Positions 35,114 to 48,967 of a stretch of DNA of 64,000 bases are shown here, piece by piece. The translations under genes were made by a program, and so were the position numbers. This DNA comes from Actinokineospora fastidiosa. Its GTDB lineage: Bacteria > Actinomycetota > Actinomycetes > Mycobacteriales > Pseudonocardiaceae. The stretch is taken from positions 455,260 to 519,259 of the forward strand of contig NZ_BMRB01000002.1 in NCBI RefSeq assembly GCF_014648415.1, read 5' to 3'. The notes under the pieces were generated by a model. The model made no database searches and was not told where the DNA came from. It saw only the letters and a program-made list of their open reading frames with translations. Position 1 is the stretch's first letter; every line of letters begins with the position of its first letter.

Positions 35114-35407
35114 ATGAACGCTGACGTGCTGCGCGTGCTGGCCGACCCGCTGCGGGCCCGGATCGTGGAGTTGCTGGCGGAGGAGGCCTTATGCACCTGC
35201 CACCTGGTCGAGGAGACCGGGGCCCGGCAGACCAACGTCTCCAACCACCTCAGGCAGCTGCGCGAGGCCGGGATCGTCGAGGCCGAGCCGTGCGGTCGCT
35301 TCACCTATTACCGACTCGTGCCCGACGCCCTGCACCGGGCTGCCGCGCACCTGACGGCGCTCGCCGACAAGGCGCGCGCCGCCGACCAGCCCCGGAGGCC
35401 CTGTTGA
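35114..35407 (+). CDS. arsR: ArsR-family arsenic-sensing repressor
   Basis: A 97-residue winged-helix protein. ALCTCHLVEETG carries a C-x-C in the position of the ELCVC arsenite site, and QTNVSNHLRQLREAGIV is the recognition helix. GRFTYYRLVPD is the wing. It is 4 bp overlapped with acr3 (TGA inside the TTG start region), so it is the leader gene of the export operon and regulates it. Confidence 0.93.
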   Translation: MNADVLRVLADPLRARIVELLAEEALCTCHLVEETGARQTNVSNHLRQLREAGIVEAEPCGRFTYYRLVPDALHRAAAHLTALADKARAADQPRRPC

Positions 35408-36462
35408 CCGCGCCCACCACCGACCGGCCCGATGTCCTGCGCGGGCTGTCGTTCCTGGACCGGTTCCTGCCGGTCTGGATCGGCGTCGCGATGCTGGCCG
35501 GTCTGGCCCTGGGGCGGCTCGTCCCCGGCCTCGCGGGCGCGCTGGACGCGGTGAAGGTCGCCGGGGTCTCGCTGCCGATCGCGCTGGGCCTGCTGCTGAT
35601 GATGTACCCGGTGCTGGCCAAGGTGCGCTACGACCGGCTCGGCACCGTCACCGGCGACCGCCGCACCCTCGGCCTCTCCCTGCTCCTCAACTGGGTGCTC
35701 GGCCCGGCGCTGATGTTCGCCCTGGCCTGGCTGTTCCTGGCCGACCTGCCCGAGTACCGCACCGGGCTGATCATCGTCGGGCTGGCGCGCTGCATCGCCA
35801 TGGTCATCATCTGGAACGACCTCGCCTGCGGCGACCGCGAGGCCGCGGCCGTGCTGGTCGCGCTGAACTCGGTCTTCCAGGTGCTGATGTTCGGCGTCCT
35901 CGGCTGGTTCTACCTCGACCTGCTCCCCGGCTGGCTCGGCCTGGACACCACCAGCATCGACTTCTCGCCGTGGGAGATCGCCCTGTCCGTGGTCATCTTC
36001 CTGGGCGTCCCCCTGGTCGCGGGCTACCTCAGCCGCCGGATGGGCGAACGCGCCCGAGGGCGCGACTGGTACGAGTCCCGGTTCCTGCCCAGGATCGGCC
36101 CCGTCGCGCTCTACGGGCTGCTGTTCACCATCGTGATCCTGTTCGCCCTGCAGGGCGGGCAGATCACCTCCCGGCCGCTCGACGTCGCCCGCATCGCCCT
36201 GCCCCTGCTGGTCTACTTCGCCGTCATGTGGACCGGCGGGTACCTGCTGGGCAAGGCGTCGGGACTGTCCTACGAGCGCACGACCACGCTCGCGTTCACC
36301 GCTGCGGGCAACAACTTCGAGCTGGCGATCGCGGTCGCGGTCGGCGTCTTCGGGGTCACCTCCGGCCAGGCCCTCGCGGGCGTGGTCGGGCCGCTGATCG
36401 AGGTCCCGGTCCTGGTCGGCCTGGTCTCCGTGAGCCTCTGGCTGCGGCGGCGGTGGACCTGA
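35404..36462 (+). CDS. acr3: Acr3-type arsenite efflux permease
   Basis: A 352-residue ten-helix membrane protein. It carries the family Cys in helix 4 (GLARCIAMVIIWNDLACGD) and the helix-9 motif TAAGNNFELAIAVAVGVFG. Acr3 exports arsenite (and antimonite) by proton antiport. The start is a TTG at 35404, overlapping the arsR stop, with GGAGG at the right distance; no ATG or GTG lies near enough. Confidence 0.95.
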   Translation: MTAPTTDRPDVLRGLSFLDRFLPVWIGVAMLAGLALGRLVPGLAGALDAVKVAGVSLPIALGLLLMMYPVLAKVRYDRLGTVTGDRRTLGLSLLLNWVLGPALMFALAWLFLADLPEYRTGLIIVGLARCIAMVIIWNDLACGDREAAAVLVALNSVFQVLMFGVLGWFYLDLLPGWLGLDTTSIDFSPWEIALSVVIFLGVPLVAGYLSRRMGERARGRDWYESRFLPRIGPVALYGLLFTIVILFALQGGQITSRPLDVARIALPLLVYFAVMWTGGYLLGKASGLSYERTTTLAFTAAGNNFELAIAVAVGVFGVTSGQALAGVVGPLIEVPVLVGLVSVSLWLRRRWT

Positions 36463-36465
36463 CCG

Positions 36466-36975
36466 TCACAGGCCGACGGTGAGCGCGCCGACGAGCGTCA
36501 GCTGGGAGACGCCGGTGGTCGCGCAGCGGATCGGGTTGGGGTTGACCGCGGTGAGCTGCATCTTGGCCGGTTCGGCGTCGAACCCGCCCGCGGTGATCGA
36601 GCCGAGCAGCAGGATGACGATGTTCGCCCCGACCCGGCTGGACGTGCGGTTGTAGGAGTACGTGCTCGGCGCGACGGCCGGGTCGGTCCAGGTGAACACG
36701 CGGGCGCCGCTGCCCTGGTAGAAGAGCTGCGTGCAGGTGTAGTCCGGCAGCGTGGCGGTCTCGGTGTAGGAGCCGGTCCTGGCGGTGGGGTCGGTGCAGT
36801 TGAACAGCTGCCCGTTGACGGTGACCGAGACCGTCTTCGGGGTGTTCGTCACCGGTTCGCTGAAGGTCACCACCTCGTTGACGAGGCAGGTCTGGGCGAC
36901 GGCGGCCTGCGCCGTCGGCGTGACACCGGTCAGTGCGGCGGTCGTGATCGTGCAGATGGCGGCTGTGCGGATCAT
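36466..36975 (-). CDS. Secreted protein of unknown function
   Basis: A 169-residue protein with a signal peptide (MIRTAAICTITTAALTGV, cleavage near AQA-A about residue 25). The mature part is predicted beta-rich, with four Cys (30, 59, 81, 150 approx) that could make two disulfides, and an end QLTLVGALTVGL. It resembles no family I can name. It abuts acr3 (3-bp gap, convergent) with no visible terminator. Confidence 0.75.
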   Translation of the reverse strand: MIRTAAICTITTAALTGVTPTAQAAVAQTCLVNEVVTFSEPVTNTPKTVSVTVNGQLFNCTDPTARTGSYTETATLPDYTCTQLFYQGSGARVFTWTDPAVAPSTYSYNRTSSRVGANIVILLLGSITAGGFDAEPAKMQLTAVNPNPIRCATTGVSQLTLVGALTVGL

Positions 36976-37013
36976 CGGCGTGGCCTCCCGTTCGTTTACG
37001 GTCGTATCGCCGA

Positions 37014-38195
37014 TTACGCGGAGGTGTTAACCGCTGACCTCAGCGTGAGGACGGTGATCTCGCTGGGCGCCAGCAGCCGGAACGGCGGGCCCCAGAACCC
37101 GGCGCCGCGGCTGGTGTAGATCCAGGTCCGCCCGCCCGCCCTGGCCAAGCCCTGCAGGTGCGGCTGGTCGAGCCGGACCAGCAGGTGGAACGGCCAGATC
37201 TGGCCGCCGTGGGTGTGCCCGGAGACCTGCAGGTCCACCCCGTGGGCGACGGCGTCGGCGACCTGCTTGGGCTGGTGCGCCACCAGGAACACCGGCAGGT
37301 CGGGATCGGCCCCGAGCAGCGCGGCGGCCAGGTCCTCCCCGTGCCCGTCGATTCCCGCGTGCCGCGCGGTCCGGTCGTCCACGCCGGCGACGATGAGGCG
37401 GTCGCCGTCGCGCTCGACGACGGTGTGGGTGTTGTGCAGGTGGGTCCACCCCAGCTCGGCCATGTGCTCGACCCAGGACGGGGCGCCGCTGTAGTACTCG
37501 TGGTTGCCGGTGACGTACACCTTGGCGTACTCGGCCTTGAGCGGTCCCATGTGCTCGGACTGCGCGCGCCTGCGCTCCACTGGCCCGTCGGCGATGTCGC
37601 CCGCGTGCACCAGGATGTCGGGCTTCAGGGCGGCGACCGCGGCCATGGTCCGCCGTGACCACTGGGTCCGGTCGATGGGCCCGAAGTGCGTGTCGGCGAG
37701 CACGACGACCCGCAACCCGTCCAACCCCGGCCCGAGCCGCCCCAGCGGCACCTCGGTGGCCCGCACCCGAGGCACCCGCATCGCCTCGTAGTAGGCGTGG
37801 GCCAAGGCGATCACGGCCACCCCGACCGTGCCCACCGCCACCACCCGCGAGCGCAGCGGGTCAGCCATCCCCGCGACTGCCAACCCGACTTCCACGAGCG
37901 CCCCGATCACGGCGCAGGTGAAGACGATCCACGCCGCCCCCAACAGCGTGTCGCCCACCTTCGCACCCCCATCCCACCCCCGCCCATGCCCGACGACCAA
38001 CCCCCAGGGCATGGCGATTGCACCGGCCAGGAAGACCACGGTGCCACCCGCGACCACCCACCCCGACCACGCCTGACCGCCGACCACCAACAACCACCAC
38101 GGGACGCCGAACAGCAGCGCCACCACAACCAGCACCACGAGACCGAACGACACCCGCCGCCGCGTCCGCCCAGGCGCCTCTTCCACACGCGTCAT
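37014..38195 (-). CDS. Membrane metallophosphoesterase (YkuE/YaeI-like)
   Basis: A 393-residue protein. Four hydrophobic helices at about 18-40, 45-68, 82-108 and 117-136 precede a calcineurin-type domain with the metal motifs LADTHFG (D168, H170), HAGDIADG (D200), GNHEYY (N231, H232) and SGHTHGGQ. YkuE-type enzymes hydrolyse phosphoesters of lipids or act in envelope quality control. The ATG at 38195 has TAGGAGG; longer frames upstream lack a site. Confidence 0.92.
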   Translation of the reverse strand: MTRVEEAPGRTRRRVSFGLVVLVVVALLFGVPWWLLVVGGQAWSGWVVAGGTVVFLAGAIAMPWGLVVGHGRGWDGGAKVGDTLLGAAWIVFTCAVIGALVEVGLAVAGMADPLRSRVVAVGTVGVAVIALAHAYYEAMRVPRVRATEVPLGRLGPGLDGLRVVVLADTHFGPIDRTQWSRRTMAAVAALKPDILVHAGDIADGPVERRRAQSEHMGPLKAEYAKVYVTGNHEYYSGAPSWVEHMAELGWTHLHNTHTVVERDGDRLIVAGVDDRTARHAGIDGHGEDLAAALLGADPDLPVFLVAHQPKQVADAVAHGVDLQVSGHTHGGQIWPFHLLVRLDQPHLQGLARAGGRTWIYTSRGAGFWGPPFRLLAPSEITVLTLRSAVNTSA

Positions 38196-38666
38196 CACGC
38201 CTCCTACCGACCACCCAGTGTAGGGATTCCGCAGGGAGCGCCGGTCGGCCTGCGGATCAAGGACCTGCGGGCGGGGAAGGCGGTCATGCAGCAGCGGCGA
38301 AGCGGGAACGGCCATTTCGGAGCGGCAGTCCCGGCAGGACTAGGAGCGCCTCGCTGGCGGGGGCAGAGGGACGACGCGTACCGGTTGCGGTGGCCCCGCT
38401 GGGGTGGAGGGGCTGCGTGGCAGGCGCAGTCGCCTACAGGTTTCGGCCACGCGGAATCGTCCGCCGCACGGCGGTGAAGGGGCCACATGGCAGGCGCAGT
38501 CGCCTACAGAAGCGCGGTGCGAAGGCGGCGTTCGCCGCGTTCGCGCTCGCGATGCAGGGACGAATCGATGCTGGCGGTCGGAATGTGCAGTGGCGGATCA
38601 GCATGGGCTGAGAGGCGGTCGACCTTCCGCACTGGCCACAGCGCGCCACTGCCACTGGCCGCGTTG
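38196..38666. other. Intergenic region with a 22-bp direct repeat
   Basis: The 471-bp gap has no gene with coding-type statistics on either strand. It carries an exact 22-bp direct repeat (38418-38439 and 38488-38509, 70 bp apart) whose centre GGCG-CAGT-CGCC can form a small hairpin. Flanks match less well (G-rich before, pyrimidine/purine after). A small RNA or a decayed gene cannot be excluded. Confidence 0.5.
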
Positions 38667-39845
38667 TTACCCGCGGCCCTTGTTGGCGCCCTTGCCCTTG
38701 GGGCCGGTCGGCTTGTCCACGGCCTTGCCCTTCCCGCCCTTTCCCTTCCCCTTCTCTTTCCCCGTGACGACCACCGCCGCCGTCCCCTCGTCCTCATCCG
38801 CGTGGTCCACAGGGGCGGCGGTTGACGTCGTCGTCGGGGGCGCCGTGGCCTCCGCACGCGGTGGGGTGATGATCGTGGGAGGGGGGACGGCCGTGGTCGG
38901 TCCGACGGAATGGACCGGGGCGGTGAGCATCAGTGTCGCGATGCCCGCCGCGGCGAGGAGGGTGCCTGCGCCCAGGAGCGCGTGGCGGCGCAGGGGTGGC
39001 GGGGGCGGCGGGTCGTCGGTCCACGGGAGGATGTCGAGGGCCGGGCGAGTCTCGGCGGTGGCCGACTCCGCCGCCAGGACCGACGCGCACTCCTGGGCGC
39101 TCGGGCGGCGGTGGGGGCTGAGGGCGGTCATCCTGGCCAGCAGGTGGACCAGGTCGGTCGGGAGGTCCTGCGGGACGACCGGCGGCCGGTGCAGGCGGGC
39201 GACGGCGCTCTCCACGTCGGTGCCCTGGTACTCCGGCACGCCGGTGTGGCACTCCAGCAGCACCAGGCCCAGGGCGTAGATGTCCGCGCGGCTGTCGACC
39301 TCGGTCCCCCGGACCTGTTCCGGGGCCAGGTACGCCGCCGTGCCCACCATCTGGTTGGACGCGGTGATCCGCTCCGCCCCCGTCAGCCGCGCCACCCCGA
39401 AGTCGGCGAGGTACGGCAGGCCGTCGGCGTCCAGCAGGATGTTCGACGGCTTCACATCCCGGTGGATCACCCCCTCCGAGTGCACGTACGCCAGCGCCTC
39501 CGCCAGCCGGACGCCCAAGCGCCGGATCTCGGCGACGGGCAGGGGCCCCTCGGCGATGCGATCACGCAGAGTGCGGCCCTCGATCAGCTGCAGCACGACG
39601 TACGGCCGCCCGGCCACCCCCGTGTCGTACACCTCGACCAGCGCCGGATGCGACAACGCCGCCATCGTGCGGACCTCGTTGTCGAACCGCAGGATGTCGA
39701 CCTCGTCCGGCGTTCTGCGGAAGGTCTTCACCGCCACCGGTCTCGCCAGCCGGGTGTCCCACGCGCGGTAGACGCGGGCGGCGCCACCGGAGCCGAGGAC
39801 CTCGCCGAGGCGATACCGTCCCGCGAACAGCTCGTCCTGGTCCAC
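38667..39845 (-). CDS. Membrane-anchored Ser/Thr protein kinase (PknB-like)
   Basis: A 392-residue kinase. The domain (about 11-275) has GSGGAARV, K40 in VAVK, HRDVKPSN (D130), DFG (148-150) and APE (174-176). A single helix (289-308) leads to an outside Thr/Pro linker and a basic Gly-Lys tail rich in GKGKGGKGK that may bind acidic wall polymers. No PASTA repeats are present. GTG 39845 has GGGAGAGG. Confidence 0.93.
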   Translation of the reverse strand: MDQDELFAGRYRLGEVLGSGGAARVYRAWDTRLARPVAVKTFRRTPDEVDILRFDNEVRTMAALSHPALVEVYDTGVAGRPYVVLQLIEGRTLRDRIAEGPLPVAEIRRLGVRLAEALAYVHSEGVIHRDVKPSNILLDADGLPYLADFGVARLTGAERITASNQMVGTAAYLAPEQVRGTEVDSRADIYALGLVLLECHTGVPEYQGTDVESAVARLHRPPVVPQDLPTDLVHLLARMTALSPHRRPSAQECASVLAAESATAETRPALDILPWTDDPPPPPPLRRHALLGAGTLLAAAGIATLMLTAPVHSVGPTTAVPPPTIITPPRAEATAPPTTTSTAAPVDHADEDEGTAAVVVTGKEKGKGKGGKGKAVDKPTGPKGKGANKGRG

Positions 39846-39921
39846 CGCGACACCTCTCCCTCGGATCCCCGCCGCACCTACCCCGTCCCGGGCGCGTTCA
39901 AACATCGAGGGCGACGCAGGG

Positions 39922-40863
39922 TCAGTCCCACTCCACCGTGATGCCGTGGACGCCGGGCGGCGTGGTCGGGAAGTAGGCGCTGACGGTGTCGTGGCTGCAG
40001 AACAGCTCGGTGGCCGACGAGCAGGGCTCGTGCGCGCTGGGCCGGGAGTCCTGCAGGCAGCGGACCGGGCGCATGGCCGGGTCGAAGTGGAACTGCACCA
40101 GCAGCGAGCCGCCGCGGACTCGGGCCAGCTGGTGGTAGCCGTCGACCGGGCCGCCGGTGCCGTCCACGACCGTGTAGCTGAGGACGTGGACCTCCCCGGC
40201 CGCCAGGTGTCGGTCGAACGGCAGCTCCGCCACCATCGACCCGCTCGGCTCGTGCCTGCGGACGCGGCCGCGGCGGCAGCCCTCGCCCTCGCGGACCTCG
40301 ACAGCGCCGATGTCGCAGCCGGGGTCGCCGCGGTAGACGGTGAAGTAGCGGTCCGGGCCGTCCCGGCGGGCCCGCAGCACGACCCGCGTCGTGCTCGCGC
40401 GCATGACCCGGTCCGGGCCGACCTCCATGCTGTGGTGCGCGGCCAGTACCTCGAGGTCGGCGTTGCACCGCGACTCCGGCACGTCCAGCTCGCCCAGCAG
40501 GTCGGCGGCCGAGCTCCACTGGCCGGACAGCTCGGCCCAGCGCCGGGGCGCGCCGCCGACGTCGCCCAGCGGGCGGCGTCGGGGCCGGATCAGGCCGACC
40601 AGCGCGTGCTCGGGCACGTTGAGGATCTCCTCGAGGGCGTGGACGACCGCCGCGGACTGCGGGCCGTCCGGCACGCGCAGGCCGCGCTGCCAGTAGCTGA
40701 TCGTCGAGCCGCCGACCCGCAGGCCGCGGCGTTCGAGGTGGGCGCACAGCCGAGCCAGCGGGAGGCCGCGCTCGGAGATCGCCACCCGCAGCGCCCGGTG
40801 GAACGGCCCGTTCCGCAGCGCTTCGGCCAGCTCCGGCCCGCCCCGCACCGCACTGTCGACCAT
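39922..40863 (-). CDS. XRE-type DNA-binding protein with a large C-terminal domain
   Basis: A 313-residue protein. Residues about 23-95 are helix-turn-helix (ALRVAISERGLPLARLCAHLERRGL, then STISYWQRGLRVP, VVHALEEIL). Residues about 110-313 are a predicted beta-rich domain with several Cys and ends FPTTPPGVHGITVEWD. The family is common in Pseudonocardiales and Streptomyces as small paralogues of unknown signal. It lies 76 bp behind the kinase stop on the same strand, with an 11-bp palindrome at its promoter. Confidence 0.75.
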   Translation of the reverse strand: MVDSAVRGGPELAEALRNGPFHRALRVAISERGLPLARLCAHLERRGLRVGGSTISYWQRGLRVPDGPQSAAVVHALEEILNVPEHALVGLIRPRRRPLGDVGGAPRRWAELSGQWSSAADLLGELDVPESRCNADLEVLAAHHSMEVGPDRVMRASTTRVVLRARRDGPDRYFTVYRGDPGCDIGAVEVREGEGCRRGRVRRHEPSGSMVAELPFDRHLAAGEVHVLSYTVVDGTGGPVDGYHQLARVRGGSLLVQFHFDPAMRPVRCLQDSRPSAHEPCSSATELFCSHDTVSAYFPTTPPGVHGITVEWD

Positions 40864-40893
40864 GCCACCACCTCCGGCCCGCCGCGTTCACGT

Positions 40894-40904
40894 TTCACTG
40901 TGAA
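40894..40904. promoter_or_regulatory. Palindrome upstream of the XRE gene
   Basis: TTCACTGTGAA, 31 bp before the start, with another GTTCACG nearby (40886-40892), is a candidate autoregulatory site. Weak evidence. Confidence 0.4.
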
Positions 40905-40965
40905 TGAGGGCTCGGGGGCCGGAAGTACACGCCCGGAGCGGCTGATCTTTTCCGTCTCGGACAGA

Positions 40966-41004
40966 CCCGGGTGGGCTGATCCGCCATGGATCAGCCCACC
41001 CGGG
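40966..41004. terminator. Strong terminator after the subtilase gene
   Basis: A perfect 16-bp stem (40966-40981 with 40989-41004) with a 7-nt loop lies 6 bp after the stop of the minus-strand subtilase gene. Confidence 0.92.
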
Positions 41005-41010
41005 GTTCGG

Positions 41011-46215
<5,205 letters not shown>

Positions 46216-46269
46216 GATCGGCAAGCCTATCCCTGGCTATCCAGCCACTCACTAGCTGTGCGATAGTTT

Positions 46270-46287
46270 CTATGTTGGTCAACATAG
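46270..46287. promoter_or_regulatory. TetR operator
   Basis: CTATGTTG-GT-CAACATAG has perfect 8-bp arms around 2 bp. It sits between the TetR gene (46215, minus) and the DUF2867-like gene (46301, plus), 14 bp before the latter's ATG. Confidence 0.9.
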
Positions 46288-46300
46288 AACTGGGGGACGC

Positions 46301-46621
46301 ATGTCGAGCTGGTCGACCTGGTCGGGTTGGGCGCGGACGGGCTGCGCGACGCGGGTCGCCGTCTCGCGGACCGCCGGGGGCGAACCGCCGTTGGCCCGGC
46401 TGCTGATGCAGACCCGATGGCGCCTGGGGGCGCTCCTGGGCTGGGCGCAGGGTGACGACGGCGATCACGAGCTGCGGATGGCCGTCCTGGTCAAGCCCAA
46501 CGGCCGCTTCGGTCGGCTCTGCACGGCCGCGATCGCGCCGTTCCGGCACCTGGTCGTCCATCCGGCGCTGACGCGCCAGTGGGAACGCGCCTGGCGCGAG
46601 CGCGCGGCGGTGGGCGCGTGA
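46301..46621 (+). CDS. Shortened DUF2867-like protein
   Basis: A 106-residue protein. The C-terminal part RMAVLVKPNGRFGRLCTAAI and FRHLVVHPALTRQW is the DUF2867 signature, and LLMQTRWRLGALLGW matches the family's N-terminal helix, but the roughly 80 residues normally between them are missing. The N-terminal 25 residues are unusual, and a second frame there is more protein-like, so an internal deletion or frameshift is likely. An ATG with GGGGGA lies right of the TetR operator. The stop overlaps the next ATG (TGATG). Confidence 0.55.
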   Translation: MSSWSTWSGWARTGCATRVAVSRTAGGEPPLARLLMQTRWRLGALLGWAQGDDGDHELRMAVLVKPNGRFGRLCTAAIAPFRHLVVHPALTRQWERAWRERAAVGA

Positions 46622-46998
46622 TGCTGCGGTGGGCGGGCGCCATCATGGTCGTCCTGGGCGCGGGACACCTGGTGATCCTCACGGCGCTGTCGTGGGACGC
46701 CATCGCGCGGTGGGTCGAGCAGGGGCTGTGGGCGGCGGTCCCCCTCGCCGAGTCGGCGGGGTCCGACGCGGTCGCGTTCTGGGCGGGGGCGGGCAGCTTC
46801 GCGGCGCCCATGATCGTGCTGGGGTGTCTGATGTGGCACCTCGCCGGGCGCGGGGTCGCGGTGCCCGCGTGGGTGGGCTGGGGACTGCTCGCGTGGTGGA
46901 CGCTCGGCGGCGTGCTCCTGGTGCCGTCGCCGTTCTTCGTCGGGGTCGTGCCGAGCGTGCTGATCGTGCTGGCGGCTCGGCGTCAGGCGTTGAGGTAG
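46621..46998 (+). CDS. Small four-helix membrane protein, DUF6463-like
   Basis: A 125-residue protein with four hydrophobic helices (about 4-24, 52-72, 80-100, 103-120) and the start RWAGAIMVVLGAGHLVILTA typical of the DUF6463 group. It is coupled to the DUF2867-like gene (TGATG), and its 3' end overlaps the convergent response-regulator gene by 16 bp. Function unknown. Confidence 0.75.
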   Translation: MLRWAGAIMVVLGAGHLVILTALSWDAIARWVEQGLWAAVPLAESAGSDAVAFWAGAGSFAAPMIVLGCLMWHLAGRGVAVPAWVGWGLLAWWTLGGVLLVPSPFFVGVVPSVLIVLAARRQALR

Positions 46999-47624
46999 GC
47001 GAGGACGGCGAGGACGCGGCGGTGGCCGCCCTCGTCGTTCAGGCCGAGCTTGGCGAAGATGTTGCGGATGTGCTTGTGCACCGCGCCCTCGCTGACGACG
47101 AGGGTCCTGGCGATCGCGCCGTTGTCGCGGCCCTCGGCCATCAGCGCGAGCACTTCGCGTTCGCGGGCGGTGAGGGTGCTCAGCGGGTCGTCGGCGCGGC
47201 GGGACACCAGCAGCTGCGAGATGACCTCCGGGTCCATCGCGGTGCCGCCGTCGGCGACGCGGTGCAGCGCGTCGAGGAAGTCGTCGACCCGGCCGACGCG
47301 TTCCTTGAGCAGGTAGCCGACCCCGCCGACGCCGTCGGCCAGCAGTTCGGCAGCGTAGCTGTTCTCCACGTACGCCGAGAGCACGAGCACGGGCAGGCCG
47401 GGATGGAGCTTGCGCGCGGCCACTGCGGCGCGCAGGCCCTCGTCCCGGAAGGACGGCGGCAGCCGCACGTCCATCACCACGGCGTCGGGCCGGTCGTCGG
47501 CGATCACCGCGTCGAACTCGGTGGTGTTGTCGACTGCGGCCACGACGTCCATGCCCGCGGTGCGCAGCAGCAGGACGAGGCCTTCGCGCAGCAGGACGTC
47601 GTCCTCGGCGATCACGACGCGCAC
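46983..47624 (-). CDS. NarL/LuxR-type response regulator
   Basis: A 213-residue regulator. The receiver (1-120) has the acidic pair E-D-D, the phospho-Asp in VVMDVRLPP, and Lys in YLLKERV. The DNA-binding domain (about 145-213) is LTAREREVLALMAEGRDNGAIARTLVVSEGAVHKHI. The GTG start at 47624 overlaps the kinase stop by 13 bp. It likely binds the palindrome at 48870 and controls the divergent ABC transporter. Confidence 0.93.
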   Translation of the reverse strand: MRVVIAEDDVLLREGLVLLLRTAGMDVVAAVDNTTEFDAVIADDRPDAVVMDVRLPPSFRDEGLRAAVAARKLHPGLPVLVLSAYVENSYAAELLADGVGGVGYLLKERVGRVDDFLDALHRVADGGTAMDPEVISQLLVSRRADDPLSTLTAREREVLALMAEGRDNGAIARTLVVSEGAVHKHIRNIFAKLGLNDEGGHRRVLAVLAYLNA

Positions 47625-48835
47625 GGCAGCTCCACTCGCAGGACGGTCGGGCCGCCCGGTGGGCTGCTCACCTCGGCGCGGCCGTCGAAGGCGTCGGCCC
47701 GGCGCTGGATGCCGACGATACCGGTGCCCCTGGCCGCGTCCGCCCCGCCCCGGCCGTCGTCGCGCACGACGATCACCAGCGCCCGGTCCGTCGCCTCGAC
47801 GCGCACGGCGGCCCGGGTGGCGGCCGAGTGCTTGGTGACGTTCGTCAGCGCCTCGGCGACGATGAAGTAGGCGGCGGCCTCGATCGCGGCGGGGCGGCGG
47901 CCGATCGGCGCGACCTCCAGCGCGCACGGCACCGGGCAGCGCGCCGCGAGCGCGGCGATGGCGCCGTCCAGCCCGCGGTCGGAGAGCACCGGCGGGTAGA
48001 TGCTGCGCACGACGTCGCGCAGTTCGGCCAGCGCGTCGACCGCGGTGTCCTGCGCCTTGCGCACCAGCTCGAACGCGCCGTCCGGATCGCGCGAGCGCAG
48101 CTGGTCGGCGATGCCCAGCTGCATGACCACCGCGGCGATCCGCGCCTGGGCGCCGTCGTGCAGGTCGCGTTCGATCCGGCGCAGTTCGGCGCCGTGCGCC
48201 TCCAGCGCGCCCGCGCGCGAGGCGGTCAGCTCGGCCACGCGGTCGCTGAGCCGCACGCCGGGCGCGGGGGCGAGCAGCCACCGCGCCATCCGCGCCTGCA
48301 GGCCCGCCAGCCACGGCAGGCGCAGGGTCAGCACGCCGAGCACGACGCCGAAGACCACCGCGATCGGCGTCTTCCACCAGGCGTCGACGACCAGCCCGAA
48401 CGAGGTGCCCACGCCGCCGGGGACCAGCCACCAGTAGGCCGGGATGAGCACCTGGTTCACCGCCGCGGTCGGCAGCCCGACCGCGAGGGCCGCCAGGAGG
48501 AGCCCCGCCGGGAAGTGCAGCGCCAGCCAGGCGATGTCGCGGCGCGTCGCCGGGTCGGTGGCCGCGGTCGCGAGCTGGCGCGGCAGCGGCCCGTCCAGCA
48601 CCCGGTACGCCTCGGGGATCGGTTCGCCGAGCAGCGCGCCCGCCCGCCGCCGCTCGACGCCTGCCACCCGCCGCACCAGCCGCAGCGCCTCGGGCACCGC
48701 GGGCAGCCCGACGCCGACCAGGGACAGGACGCCCACGAAGACCACCGCGATGAGCGCGAACACCGCCGCTGCCGCCGTCCCCGCCCCGACGAGCAGATAG
48801 CGCGCGGCGGTCCACAGGGGAGCGAGGCGGGTCAT
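47612..48835 (-). CDS. Sensor histidine kinase (HisKA_3)
   Basis: A 407-residue kinase. Hydrophobic helices lie at about 13-45, 100-130 and 145-175. The H-box is RRIERDLHDGAQARI, the N-box EALTNVTKHS, and the G-box DDGRGGAD and GIVGIQRRADAF. It pairs with the overlapping response regulator. Small kinases of this type often sense envelope stress or antibiotics with an adjacent MacB-like ABC transporter (as here, divergent). Confidence 0.92.
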   Translation of the reverse strand: MTRLAPLWTAARYLLVGAGTAAAAVFALIAVVFVGVLSLVGVGLPAVPEALRLVRRVAGVERRRAGALLGEPIPEAYRVLDGPLPRQLATAATDPATRRDIAWLALHFPAGLLLAALAVGLPTAAVNQVLIPAYWWLVPGGVGTSFGLVVDAWWKTPIAVVFGVVLGVLTLRLPWLAGLQARMARWLLAPAPGVRLSDRVAELTASRAGALEAHGAELRRIERDLHDGAQARIAAVVMQLGIADQLRSRDPDGAFELVRKAQDTAVDALAELRDVVRSIYPPVLSDRGLDGAIAALAARCPVPCALEVAPIGRRPAAIEAAAYFIVAEALTNVTKHSAATRAAVRVEATDRALVIVVRDDGRGGADAARGTGIVGIQRRADAFDGRAEVSSPPGGPTVLRVELPCAS

Positions 48836-48869
48836 GGCCTCGATTCTTCCCGACGACCCACCGGGGGTC

Positions 48870-48887
48870 GGTAGTGCTGGCACTACC
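48870..48887. promoter_or_regulatory. Response-regulator operator candidate (GGTAG-N8-CTACC)
   Basis: GGTAGTGC-TG-GCACTACC is an 18-bp palindrome in the 132-bp divergent region between the kinase/regulator operon and the ABC transporter. The same GGTAG-N8-CTACC frame occurs at the other NarL-type system of the window (60222). Confidence 0.8.
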
Positions 48888-48967
48888 ACCGCACCCCCAC
48901 CTGCGGGATCGATCAGCGGGCCCGCGCGCACATAGCGTCACCGCGAACACCTCGGGAGGGGAAACTG

